Shown: positions 9,664 through 18,250 of the stretch, one piece after another
Position numbering within the stretch: position 1 is the stretch's first letter
Layout: the number at the start of each line of letters is the position of its first letter
From: Methylopila capsulata
Lineage (GTDB): Bacteria > Pseudomonadota > Alphaproteobacteria > Rhizobiales > Methylopilaceae
Assembly (NCBI RefSeq): GCF_016907975.1
Contig: NZ_JAFBCY010000003.1
Coordinates: 186,001-250,000, forward strand
Length of the DNA stretch: 64,000 nucleotides
Direction: 5' to 3'
The notes under the pieces: generated by a model
Told to the model about the DNA's origin: nothing
Database searches by the model: none
The model's input: the letters and a program-made list of their open reading frames with translations, nothing else
Program-made: the position numbers and the translations under genes

Positions 9664-12111
9664 ATGGCGGATTTCCCGACTCAGGCTCAGATCGTCATCG
9701 TCGGCGGCGGCATCATCGGAGCCTCCACGGCCTACCACCTGGCGAAGCTCGGCCTGAAGGACGTCGTGCTGCTGGAGCGGCACAAGCTAACCTCCGGCTC
9801 GACCTTCCACGCCGCCGGCCTCGTCGGGCAGCTGCGCTCGAACGCCAACATCACCCAGCTGCTCGGCGAAAGCGTGAAGCTCTACCAGACGCTGGAGCAG
9901 GAGACCGGGCTCGCCACCGGGTGGAAGATGAACGGCGGCCTGCGGCTTGCGTGCACGCAGGAGCGCTGGACCGAGGTGAAGCGGCAGGCCACGACCGCGC
10001 GCTCCTTCGGCCTCGAGATGCACCTGCTGAGCCCGCAGGAGGCGCAGGACCTCTGGCCGCTGATGGACGTCTCCGACGTCATCGGCGCGGCCTTCCTGCC
10101 GACCGACGGCCAGGCCAACCCCTCCGACATCACCGGCTCGCTCGCCAAGGGCGCGCGCATGCACGGCGCGCGCATCCTCGAGGACACGGAGGTGACGGGC
10201 TTCCGGATCGCGAACGGCCGCGTCACGACCGTCGAGACCGACCGCGGCCCGATCGCCTGCGAGATCGTGGTGAACTGCGCGGGCCAGTGGGCGCGCAAGG
10301 TCGGCCGCATGGCGGGCGTCAACGTGCCGCTCGTCTCGGTCGAGCACCAGTACATGATCACCGACCGCATCGAGGGGGTGACCTCGACGCTGCCGACTCT
10401 GCGCGATCCCGACCGGCTCACCTACTACAAGGAGGAGGTCGGCGGGCTGGTCATGGGCGGCTACGAGCCGAACCCGATCGCGTGGGGCCTCGACGGCTTC
10501 CCGAAGGGCTTCAACTTCCAGCTGCTTCAGTCGAACTTCGATCACTTCGAGCAGTTGATGGAGCTGGCGCTCGGCCGCGTGCCGGCGCTGGAGACAGCGG
10601 GCGTCAAGGAGCTGATCAACGGGCCGGAGAGCTTTACCCCCGACGGCAACTTCATCCTCGGACAGGCTCCGGAGCTGACGGGCTTCTTTGTCGGCGCCGG
10701 CTTCAACGCCTTCGGCATCGCCTCGGGCGGCGGCGCGGGCAAGGCGCTGGCGGAGTGGATCGCCGGCGGCCGCGCGCCCTACGATCTCGCGCCCGTCGAC
10801 ATCCTGCGCTTCGGCCGCAATCATCAGGACGTGGCCTGGGTGCGCGAGCGCACGCTGGAGGCCTACGGCAAGCACTACACCATCGCCTGGCCGCACGAGG
10901 AGCACGCAAGCGGCCGGCCGCTGCGGCGCTCGCCGCTCTACGACCGGCTGAGGGCGCAAGGAGCGGTGTTCGGCGAGAAGCTCGGCTGGGAGCGGCCGAA
11001 CTGGTTCGCTCAGCCCGGCGAAGAGGCCAGGGATCGCTACACCTTCGGCCGGCCGAACTGGACCGACGCGGTCGCCCGCGAGCACGCCGCGGTGCGCGAG
11101 GCGGTCGGCCTGTTCGACCAGACCTCCTTCGCCAAGTTCCGCATGGTGGGCCGCGACGCCGAGGCCGCGCTGTCCTGGCTCAGCGCCGCCGACCTCGCCT
11201 ACGCGCCGGGGACGATCACGGTCGCGCCGATGCTGAACGCCCGCGGCGGGGTCGAGTGCGATCTCACCGCGGTCCGCGTCGCGCCCGACGACTACTACCT
11301 GGTCGCCGGCACGGGCGCGGCCACCAAGGACTTCGACTGGCTCCGCCGGAACACGCCCCAAGGTCTCGACGCCCACCTGATCGACGTGTCCTCGGCCTAC
11401 GGCGTGCTCAGCCTGATGGGCCCGAACGCGCGGCGCACGCTGGAGCGCGTCTGCTCCGACGACGTCTCGAACGACGGCTTCCCGTTCGCCCGCGCCAAGA
11501 GAATCAACGTCGCCGGCGCGCCGACGCTGGCGCTGCGCGTCACCTATGTCGGCGAGCTCGGCTTCGAGCTGCACCTGCCGGTCGAGTTCACCGCCACGGT
11601 CTACGACGCGCTGATGGCGGCGGGGGCGGACCTCGGGATCGCCAACGCCGGCTACCGGGCGATCGAGACGCTGCGGCTGGAGAAGGGCTACTGGGCGTCA
11701 GGTTCCGACGTCGGGCCGGACCACACCCCGTTCGAAGCCGGATTCGGCTGGGCGGTCGCGCTCGGCAAGACCGCCGACTTCCTCGGCCGCGACGCGCTGC
11801 GCGCCGCGCAGGGCCAGCGACTGAAGAAACGGCTCGCCGGATTCACCGTCGACGACCCGTCGATCGTGCTGCTCGGCCGGGAGACGATCTACCGGAACGG
11901 CGAACGGGTCGGCTGGCTCTCGAGCGGCGGGTTCGGGCACACTCTCGGCAAGCCGATCGGCTACGGCTACGTGCGCCAGCCGGAGGGCGGCCTCGACGAG
12001 GCCTTCGTCCTGTCCGGCGCCTACGAGCTCGACGTCGCCACCGTGCGCGTGCCGGCGACGGTCCATCTCGCGCCGCTGTACGATCCCGAGATGCGGCGCA
12101 TGCTCGCGTAA
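9664..12111 (+). CDS. Dimethylglycine dehydrogenase-like FAD oxidoreductase with GcvT domain
   Basis: 815 residues in the order of DMGDH/sarcosine dehydrogenase. An N-terminal FAD-binding DAO domain (IVIVGGGIIGASTAYHLAK) runs to about residue 370, then an FAO middle part, then GcvT (tetrahydrofolate-binding) and GcvT C-terminal domains to the end. TFHAAGLVGQLRSN carries the His that holds FAD covalently in the family. The reaction would be oxidative N-demethylation of a methylated glycine, with the one-carbon unit passed to folate. ATG 9664 directly precedes the dinucleotide fold; the frame is open to 9565 but the extra 33 residues are Arg-rich. It precedes a betaine-type ABC transporter, which fits catabolism of imported betaine. 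Confidence 0.85.
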   Translation: MADFPTQAQIVIVGGGIIGASTAYHLAKLGLKDVVLLERHKLTSGSTFHAAGLVGQLRSNANITQLLGESVKLYQTLEQETGLATGWKMNGGLRLACTQERWTEVKRQATTARSFGLEMHLLSPQEAQDLWPLMDVSDVIGAAFLPTDGQANPSDITGSLAKGARMHGARILEDTEVTGFRIANGRVTTVETDRGPIACEIVVNCAGQWARKVGRMAGVNVPLVSVEHQYMITDRIEGVTSTLPTLRDPDRLTYYKEEVGGLVMGGYEPNPIAWGLDGFPKGFNFQLLQSNFDHFEQLMELALGRVPALETAGVKELINGPESFTPDGNFILGQAPELTGFFVGAGFNAFGIASGGGAGKALAEWIAGGRAPYDLAPVDILRFGRNHQDVAWVRERTLEAYGKHYTIAWPHEEHASGRPLRRSPLYDRLRAQGAVFGEKLGWERPNWFAQPGEEARDRYTFGRPNWTDAVAREHAAVREAVGLFDQTSFAKFRMVGRDAEAALSWLSAADLAYAPGTITVAPMLNARGGVECDLTAVRVAPDDYYLVAGTGAATKDFDWLRRNTPQGLDAHLIDVSSAYGVLSLMGPNARRTLERVCSDDVSNDGFPFARAKRINVAGAPTLALRVTYVGELGFELHLPVEFTATVYDALMAAGADLGIANAGYRAIETLRLEKGYWASGSDVGPDHTPFEAGFGWAVALGKTADFLGRDALRAAQGQRLKKRLAGFTVDDPSIVLLGRETIYRNGERVGWLSSGGFGHTLGKPIGYGYVRQPEGGLDEAFVLSGAYELDVATVRVPATVHLAPLYDPEMRRMLA

Positions 12112-12127
12112 CAGGCGCGTGATCGGC

Positions 12128-12154
12128 CGGGGCGCCGCAGGACGAGGCGCCCCG
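12128..12154. terminator. GC-rich hairpin after the DMGDH-like gene
   Basis: A perfect 9-bp stem CGGGGCGCC/GGCGCCCCG with a 9-nt loop lies 16 nt after the stop codon. No T-run follows, so it may be a pause or 3'-end stabiliser more than a full intrinsic terminator. The rest of the gap up to 12304 is promoter-like and has no ORF. Confidence 0.5.
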
Positions 12155-12304
12155 AGCTGAATTGCCCTGCGCGCGAACTTTTTTCTTCGGAAGAAAGCCT
12201 CGGACGTCAACAGAAACCCTCGTCCGGTGTGGAGTTTCCTTCCCTCTGGCATCGAACCTGCATTACGCTGCTGGCCAAGTCCGGACGTCCCGAGGAGGAC
12301 CGAC

Positions 12305-13249
12305 ATGCGACGCATTCTGACGAGCCTGATCGCGGCCAGCGCGGTGGCCTTCGCCTCCGCCGCGGCCGCCGCCGCGCCCGAGTCCAAGGACCCGATCAAG
12401 ATCACACTGAACGATTGGACCGGCCAGCTCCTCACCGCGCACATCATGGGCGGCGTGCTCGAGAAGGCCGGCTACACCGTCCAGTACGTGCCGGCGGACT
12501 ATCTCGCGCAGTTCGCGGGGATGCGAACCGGCGACCTCACCGTCGCGATGGAGGTCTGGGCGACCACCGCCAAGGAGGCGATGGACGCCGCGATCGACGC
12601 CGGCGGCGTGGAGAACGTCGGCGAAACCGGCATGCAGGCGCGCGAGGACTGGTGGTACCCGTCCTACATGAAGGAGAAGTGCCCCGGCCTGCCGGACTGG
12701 AAGGCGCTGAAGGACTGCGCCGAGGCCTTCTCGATGCCCGAGACCGCGCCCAAGGGCCGCTACCTCGGCGGCCCCGTGACCTGGGGCGGCTACGACGAGG
12801 AGCGCATCCAGGCGCTCGACCTGCCGTTCGAGGTGGTGCACGCCGGCACCGACGCGGCCCTCTTCGCCGAGCTGAAGAGCGCCTATGAGCGCAAGGCGCC
12901 GGTGCTGCTGTGGATCTACGCGCCGCACTGGGCCCCCATCAAGTACGAGGGCGAGTGGGTCGAGTTCCCGAAGTACGAGAAGGCCTGCTACGAGGACCCC
13001 GCGTGGGGCTCCAACAAGGAGGCCAAGTACGACTGCGCCAAGCCCGTCGGCCCGATCTACAAGGCGGTCTGGACCGGCATGAAGGACAAGTGGCCGACCG
13101 CCTACAAGGCGGTGAAAGCCTACGCCTTCGACAACAAGGGCATCGGCGAGCTCGCGGCCCGCGTCGACATCGACGGCGAGAAGGTCGAGGCGGTCGCGGC
13201 CGACTGGGTGGCCAAGAACGAGGCCGTCTGGAGCGCGTGGCTGAAGTAG
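12305..13249 (+). CDS. ABC transporter substrate-binding protein, glycine betaine/choline (OpuAC/ProX) type
   Basis: 314 residues with a Sec signal peptide (MRRILTSLIAASAVAFASAA, cleavage near AAA-APES). The mature part starts ITLNDWTGQLLTAHIMGGVL, typical of quaternary-amine binding proteins. Many Trp/Tyr residues (EDWWYPSYM, VTWGGYDEE, LLWIYAPHWAP) could form the aromatic cage for a trimethylammonium group. The start at 12305 follows GAGGAGGA by 7 nt. It is the first gene of the ABC operon. Betaine, choline or a relative is inferred from the family and the DMGDH-like neighbour. Confidence 0.88.
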   Translation: MRRILTSLIAASAVAFASAAAAAAPESKDPIKITLNDWTGQLLTAHIMGGVLEKAGYTVQYVPADYLAQFAGMRTGDLTVAMEVWATTAKEAMDAAIDAGGVENVGETGMQAREDWWYPSYMKEKCPGLPDWKALKDCAEAFSMPETAPKGRYLGGPVTWGGYDEERIQALDLPFEVVHAGTDAALFAELKSAYERKAPVLLWIYAPHWAPIKYEGEWVEFPKYEKACYEDPAWGSNKEAKYDCAKPVGPIYKAVWTGMKDKWPTAYKAVKAYAFDNKGIGELAARVDIDGEKVEAVAADWVAKNEAVWSAWLK

Positions 13250-13274
13250 GCTCTTCGCCTCGATCGTAACGCGT

Positions 13275-13308
13275 GTCCCCGCCCGGCGTCGCAGGATCCG
13301 GGCGGGAC
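13275..13308 (+). terminator. Intercistronic hairpin between binding protein and ATPase genes
   Basis: GTCCCCGCCCGG and CCGGGCGGGAC form an 11-bp stem with one bulged C and an 11-nt loop in the 87-nt gap. Hairpins here are common after binding-protein genes, where they lower downstream expression or protect upstream mRNA. There is no T-run. Confidence 0.5.
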
Positions 13309-13336
13309 GTGTCAGCAGCCGTCGCGGGAGCTGTCG

Positions 13337-14371
13337 ATGAGCCACCCCATCCTCGCCTGCAGAGGCGTCGCCAAGCTCTACGGAGCCAAGGCCTCGCGCT
13401 TCGTTCGCGACGGGCGTTTCGCCGGCGCGCCGGAGGAGCTTTCGGCCGCGGGCGTCGTCTCCGCCGTCCGCGACGTCGACCTCGAGATCGCCCGCGGCGA
13501 AACCTTCGTGATCATGGGGCTGTCGGGATCGGGCAAGTCCACGCTGGTCCGCTGCCTCTCCGCCCTCACGCCCCCGAGCGCCGGGGAAGTGCTGTTCGAA
13601 GGCAAGAACCTCAACGCGATGGCCGAGGGCGACCTCCTGCAGATCCGCCGGCACCAGATGGGCATGGTGTTCCAGAACTTCGCGCTGCTGCCGCATCTTA
13701 CCGTGCTCGGCAACGTGGCCTTCCCGCTCGACGTGCAGGGCGTGAGGAAGGCGGAGCGCGAGGCCAAGGCGCTGGAGATGATCCGGCTCGTCGGCCTCTC
13801 CGGCCGCGAGGGCCGCTTCCCGCGCGAGCTCTCCGGCGGCCAGCAGCAGCGGGTCGGCATCGCCCGCTCGCTCGCGGTGAAGCCCGACCTCTGGTTCCTC
13901 GACGAGCCGTTCTCGGCGCTCGATCCGCTGATCCGCCGCGAGATGCAGGACGAGGTGCTGCGGCTGCAGGGCCTGCTCAAGAAGACGATCGTCTTCATCA
14001 CCCACGACTTCGATGAGGCGGTGCGCATCGCGGATCGCATCGCCATCATGAAGGATGGGCGCATCGAGCAGATCGGCACGGCCGAGGAGCTCGTGCTCCA
14101 CCCCGCGACCGACTACGTCCGCGCCTTCACCCAGGAGGCGCCGCGCGCCAAGATCCTGACCGCGCGCGCCGTGATGGCCCCCGCGCCGTCCGGGGCCGAT
14201 TTCGCCGGCCGCGTCGAGGCCCGCGCGCGCATCGCCTCCTTCGCCCACGAGGTCGAGGCCGCCGACCGGCCCTTCGCCGTGGTCGACGGCGGCGCGGTGA
14301 TCGGGGTGGTCGACCGGCTCGCGATGATCGACGTTCTGGTCGGCCGCGAGCGGAAGGCCGCCGCGGCATGA
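13337..14371 (+). CDS. ABC transporter ATP-binding protein, ProV/OpuAA type
   Basis: 344 residues with Walker A GLSGSGKST, Q-loop MVFQNFALLPH, signature LSGGQQQR, Walker B LWFLDEPFSALD and switch His in FITHDFDEA. The first 45 residues form the extended N-terminal helix typical of ProV-like ATPases. After residue 260 there is a short, degenerate CBS-like regulatory tail (RPFAVVDGGAVIGVVDRLAM). It powers uptake through the following permease. The stop overlaps the permease start as ATGA. Confidence 0.9.
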   Translation: MSHPILACRGVAKLYGAKASRFVRDGRFAGAPEELSAAGVVSAVRDVDLEIARGETFVIMGLSGSGKSTLVRCLSALTPPSAGEVLFEGKNLNAMAEGDLLQIRRHQMGMVFQNFALLPHLTVLGNVAFPLDVQGVRKAEREAKALEMIRLVGLSGREGRFPRELSGGQQQRVGIARSLAVKPDLWFLDEPFSALDPLIRREMQDEVLRLQGLLKKTIVFITHDFDEAVRIADRIAIMKDGRIEQIGTAEELVLHPATDYVRAFTQEAPRAKILTARAVMAPAPSGADFAGRVEARARIASFAHEVEAADRPFAVVDGGAVIGVVDRLAMIDVLVGRERKAAAA

Positions 14372-16389
14372 GCGTCGCCGCCGCGACGCATCCGGCGCCG
14401 GCGCCGCGTGCGGGCGTCCCCCTGCTGCGCTTCGCCGTTCCGCTGGCGCTCGTCCTCGTCACCGCGGTCCTCGTCTCGCTGCCGACGAGCGCGCTGCCGG
14501 CCTGGGCGTGGAAATACCCGCTTGCATGGCAGGCGCCGCTGCCGGCGTGGATCTCGGCCTTCATGAAATGGCTGATGGAGACCGCGTCACTCGGCCTGTT
14601 CACCGTGCGCGACCTCACCCGCGGCGTCGCGAGCGCGCTCGACGCGGTGCTGTTCGCGGCGAAGGCGGTGCTCGCGACCGGCGTCGTGCAGGGCGCGGGC
14701 GCGAGCGCGACGACCATCGCGCCGCCGATCCCGTGGTTCGCGATGATCCTGGCGAGCTCCGCCGCGGCCTACGCCGTCGGCGGGCGCAGGCTCGCCTTCG
14801 GCATGGCGGCCGGGCTGCTGTATCTCGCCGTCTTCGGCCAGTGGGCGAGCGCCATGATCACGCTCGCCTCGGTGCTGGTCGCGAGCGTGATCGGGGCGGC
14901 CAGCGGCCTGCTGATCGGCCTCGCCTGCGTCCGCTGGCGAACGCTCGAGCGGCTGATGTCGCCGCTGCTTGACATGGCGCAGACCATGCCGGTCTTCGCC
15001 TACCTGCTGCCGATGCTGATCCTGTTCGGCTTCGGCCCCGCCTCCGCGATGGTCGCGACGGTGATCTACGCCCTGCCCCCGATGGTGCGGGTGACGATCG
15101 TCGCGATCCGCGCCGTCCCGGTGGAGATCCGCGAGCTCGGGATCATGTCCGGCTGCACCCGGCGCCAGATCACCTGGAAGATGCTCGTGCCGAGCGCGCT
15201 GCCGGCGCTGATGGTGGGCGTGAACCAGGTGATCATGCTCTCGCTCAACGTCGTCATCATCGCCTCGATGATCGGCGCCGGCGGCCTCGGCTGGGACGTG
15301 CTGGCGGCGCTGCGGCGGCTCGACATCGGCGGCGGGCTGGAGGCGGGCCTCGCCATCACGGTGCTCGCCGTGCTGCTCGACCGCTTCGCGCAGGGGATGG
15401 CGCAGCGCGCCGAGCGCGTGGCGAAGGAAGACGGCGCCGGGGCGGGCGGCCGGCGTCTCGCGGTGAGGGCCGCGCTCGTCGCCGCGCTCGGTCTCTGGAT
15501 CGCCGCGGCGGTCTGGCCGGAGATCGCGCTCTACCCCAACGGCTGGAAGCTCTCCACCGCGCCGTACTGGAGCCAGCTCGTCAGCTGGATCAACGTCAAC
15601 TTCTTCAGCGTGCTGGACGCGATCCGCACCGCGGCGCTCGTCAATGTGCTGACGCCCGTGAAGCGCTTCATGCTCGCCCTGCCCTGGCCCTGGGTCGTGG
15701 CGCTGGTCACGCTCGCCGGCTGGCGGCTCGGCGGACTCCGGCTGGCGCTGACCACCGGCGCGATGACGCTGTTCCTGGCGGTCGTCGGCCTGTGGCAGAC
15801 CTCGATGCTGACCGTCTACCTCTGCGGGGTCGCGGTGGTCATCTCCCTCGCGATCGGCGTGCCGATCGGCGTGGCCGCCGCCAATCGCCCTCGGCTGTGG
15901 CGCGTGGTCGAAGCCGTCATCGACACGCTGCAGACGCTGCCGGCCTTCATCTACCTGATCCCGATCGTGATGCTGTTCCGGGTCGGCGACTTCACCGCGC
16001 TGATCGCGATCGTGCTCTACGCCGTCGCGCCGGCGATCCGCTACACCGCCCACGGCGTGCGCCGCGTACCCGTCGCGCTGATCGAGGCGGGCCAGATGAC
16101 CGGCTGCAGCCGCCGGCAGCTGCTCACCCGCATCCGCCTGCCGCTGGCGGCGCCCGACATTCTGCTTGGCCTCAACCAGACGATCATGCTGGCCTTGTCC
16201 ATGCTCGTGATCACCGCGCTCGTCGGCACGCGCGATCTGGGCCAGGAGACTTACATGGCGCTGTCGAAAGCCGACGTCGGCCGCGGGCTGGTCGCCGGCG
16301 TCTGCGTCGCCTTCATCGGCATGGTGGCCGACCGGCTGATCTCGGCGGCCGCCGAACGCCTGCGCCGGCGCACGGGGCTCGCCGCGTGA
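14368..16389 (+). CDS. Tandem (double-length) ProW-type ABC permease
   Basis: 673 residues, about twice the usual ProW length. Two binding-protein-dependent permease domains occur in one chain: the first around residues 165-345 with EAA-like loop IRELGIMSGCTRRQITWKML, the second around 460-660 with IEAGQMTGCSRRQLLTRIRL. Each half starts with a periplasmic stretch and hydrophobic helices (PAWAWKYPLAWQAPLPAW; LYPNGWKLSTAPYWSQLV). The fused form would replace a ProW homodimer. The frame is clean, so this is a genuine fusion. It overlaps both neighbours by 4 nt. Confidence 0.88.
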   Translation: MSVAAATHPAPAPRAGVPLLRFAVPLALVLVTAVLVSLPTSALPAWAWKYPLAWQAPLPAWISAFMKWLMETASLGLFTVRDLTRGVASALDAVLFAAKAVLATGVVQGAGASATTIAPPIPWFAMILASSAAAYAVGGRRLAFGMAAGLLYLAVFGQWASAMITLASVLVASVIGAASGLLIGLACVRWRTLERLMSPLLDMAQTMPVFAYLLPMLILFGFGPASAMVATVIYALPPMVRVTIVAIRAVPVEIRELGIMSGCTRRQITWKMLVPSALPALMVGVNQVIMLSLNVVIIASMIGAGGLGWDVLAALRRLDIGGGLEAGLAITVLAVLLDRFAQGMAQRAERVAKEDGAGAGGRRLAVRAALVAALGLWIAAAVWPEIALYPNGWKLSTAPYWSQLVSWINVNFFSVLDAIRTAALVNVLTPVKRFMLALPWPWVVALVTLAGWRLGGLRLALTTGAMTLFLAVVGLWQTSMLTVYLCGVAVVISLAIGVPIGVAAANRPRLWRVVEAVIDTLQTLPAFIYLIPIVMLFRVGDFTALIAIVLYAVAPAIRYTAHGVRRVPVALIEAGQMTGCSRRQLLTRIRLPLAAPDILLGLNQTIMLALSMLVITALVGTRDLGQETYMALSKADVGRGLVAGVCVAFIGMVADRLISAAAERLRRRTGLAA

Positions 16390-17264
16390 CGACGACCGCG
16401 CTCGACCGCATCCGCGCGCTGCCGCTGTGGACGGGCAAGGTCGACCCGCAGCCGCTCGCGGGCGGCATCACCAACAGCAACTTCATGGTGGAGGACGGCG
16501 GCGCACGCTTCGTGGTGCGGCTCGGCGAGGACATCCCGGCGCACAACGTCATGCGCTTCAACGAGCGCGCGGCGGCGCTGGCGGCGGAGCGCGCCGGCGT
16601 CTCGCCCGCGCTGCGCCATTTCGAGCCGGGCCTGATCGTCATCGACTACATCGAGGCCCGCACCTTCACCGAACAGGACGTGCGGGACCACCTGCCGCGG
16701 GTGGCCGAGCTGGTCCACCGCGCCCACCGGGAGGTGACGCGCGAGATCCGCGGGCCGGCGCTGGCCTTCTGGACCTTCCACATCCTGCGCTCCTACGTCC
16801 ACGCCCTGCGCAACCGCGCCCACCGGCTGGCGGGCGATCTCCCCCGCTACGCGGCCGTCGCCGAGCGGCTCGAGGCGACGCTCGGACCCACCGAGATCGT
16901 CTTCGGCCACAACGACCTGCTGCCCGGCAACTTCCTCGACGACGGCGAACGGCTCTGGCTGATCGACTGGGACTACGGCGGCTTCAACACGCCGCTGTTC
17001 GACCTCGGCGGCCTCGCCTCCAACAACGGCTTCAGCCCGGCGCAGCGCGACGAACTGCTCGCGATCTACTACGGGCGCGCGCCCGACGACCGCCTGCGGC
17101 TGCGGCTGCAGGCGATGCTCGTCGCCTCGCTGCTGCGCGAGGCGCTGTGGAGCATGGTCTCCGAGAGCGAGTCGAGGATCGACTTCGACTACCGCGCCTA
17201 CACCGCCGAAAACCTGGCGCGGTTCGAGCGGGCGCACGCCGAGTTTGAGGCCATGGCCGGCTGA
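16386..17264 (+). CDS. Choline/ethanolamine kinase-like phosphotransferase (APH fold)
   Basis: 292 residues from a GTG start that overlaps the permease stop (GTGA). The sequence shows the APH/choline-kinase catalytic loop FGHNDLLPGNFL and the metal-binding LIDWDYGGFNTPLFDL. The N-terminal nucleotide loop is GGITNSNFMVEDGGARFVVRLG. By family it would phosphorylate a small alcohol such as choline. Being the fourth gene of a betaine/choline-type ABC operon suggests that the imported compound, or part of it, is phosphorylated in the cytoplasm. Aminoglycoside resistance is unlikely in this context. Confidence 0.82.
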   Translation: MTTTALDRIRALPLWTGKVDPQPLAGGITNSNFMVEDGGARFVVRLGEDIPAHNVMRFNERAAALAAERAGVSPALRHFEPGLIVIDYIEARTFTEQDVRDHLPRVAELVHRAHREVTREIRGPALAFWTFHILRSYVHALRNRAHRLAGDLPRYAAVAERLEATLGPTEIVFGHNDLLPGNFLDDGERLWLIDWDYGGFNTPLFDLGGLASNNGFSPAQRDELLAIYYGRAPDDRLRLRLQAMLVASLLREALWSMVSESESRIDFDYRAYTAENLARFERAHAEFEAMAG

Positions 17265-17382
17265 ACCCGCGCATCGCCACGCAATCCGGCGCCCGGTACG
17301 ACGTTTTGGCTGTCGGCGACGAGGCTTTGCGCCTAGGTTCTGGGGAAAGCGTCGCCCCGCTCAGAGCCCCGCGAGACCTGCA

Positions 17383-18147
17383 ATGTCGCTGAAGCGCCAG
17401 AACGACATCCTGCAGGCCGTCCGGGCGAACGGCAGCTTCAGCATCGCCGAGCTCGCCGTGCGGCTCGCGGTCTCTACCGAGACGATCCGGCGCAACGTCC
17501 AGCCGCTGATCGACGACGGCGCCCTGCTGCGCTTCCATGGCGGCGTCATGCTGCCGGAAGCGGTGGACGAGCCGCCGTTCCAGCGACGCATGCAGGTGAA
17601 CCACGAGGCCAAGTGGGCCCTCGCCCGCATCGTGCGCGATCGGGTCCGCGACGGCGACAGCCTGATCCTCGACAACGGCACGACCTCCGCCTACGTCGCC
17701 GATGCGCTCGCCTCGCACTCCCGCCTGACGGTCGTCACCCATTCGGTCCAGATCGCCTATCGCCTGGCCTCGCGGAACGGCAACCGGGTGTTCTTCGCCG
17801 GCGGCGAGCTCTCGGGCGAAGACGGCTCGGCGATCGGCCCCTCCGCGATCGAGTTCGTCCGGCAGTTCCAGGTGCGCTACGCCTTCATCTCGGTCGGCGG
17901 CATCACGCTCGGCGGCGAACTCGGCGATTTCCATCTGTTCGAGGCCGAGTTCGCCCGCGCGGCCCTGCAGCAGGCGCAGGAGACCTGGATCATCGCGGAC
18001 GCCACCAAATTCGGCCGCGAGGCCCCGGTAAAGGTCTGCCAGCTCTCGGCTGTCGACGCGATCGTGTCCGACGGCGCGCCGCCGCCCGAGTTCGCGGCGA
18101 AATGCCGGGCCGGCGGCGTCCGCGTGCTGACCCCGCAGACGGGATAG
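17383..18147 (+). CDS. DeoR/GlpR-family transcriptional regulator
   Basis: 254 residues. The N-terminal helix-turn-helix runs MSLKRQNDILQAVRANGSFS and continues IAELAVRLAVSTETIRRNVQ. The C-terminal sensor domain has the family motif DNGTTSAYVADAL and later FISVGGI and IIADATKFGREAPV. DeoR proteins normally bind phosphorylated metabolites. Next to a kinase gene, the effector could be the phosphorylated substrate of that kinase; this is inference. ATG 17383 begins the conserved domain; the frame continues to 17245 without support. Confidence 0.9.
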   Translation: MSLKRQNDILQAVRANGSFSIAELAVRLAVSTETIRRNVQPLIDDGALLRFHGGVMLPEAVDEPPFQRRMQVNHEAKWALARIVRDRVRDGDSLILDNGTTSAYVADALASHSRLTVVTHSVQIAYRLASRNGNRVFFAGGELSGEDGSAIGPSAIEFVRQFQVRYAFISVGGITLGGELGDFHLFEAEFARAALQQAQETWIIADATKFGREAPVKVCQLSAVDAIVSDGAPPPEFAAKCRAGGVRVLTPQTG

Positions 18148-18154
18148 CCGCTGC

Positions 18155-18170
18155 ATTGTCGTACGACAAT
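18155..18170. promoter_or_regulatory. 16-bp perfect palindrome upstream of the chemoreceptor gene
   Basis: ATTGTCGTACGACAAT is fully self-complementary and lies 8 nt after the DeoR stop, 80 nt before the chemoreceptor start, in an AT-rich stretch. A second inverted repeat, TACGGACA/TGTCCGTA, spans 18202-18236. Either could bind a dimeric regulator. No known factor is assigned. Confidence 0.5.
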
Positions 18171-18250
18171 AATACTTGGATACACGGACTTATTAACTGT
18201 TTACGGACAGATTATCGCGCTTAAGAGATGTCCGTAGACAGGCAAATTCC

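Noticed and set aside
9787-11574. 595-residue minus-strand open frame opposite the DMGDH-like gene
   Set aside because: Shadow of the plus-strand coding frame; low-complexity Arg/Ala/Val/Gly content and no motifs.
12263-14248. 661-residue minus-strand open frame across the binding protein and ATPase genes
   Set aside because: Shadow frame: crosses two genes with clear families on the other strand.
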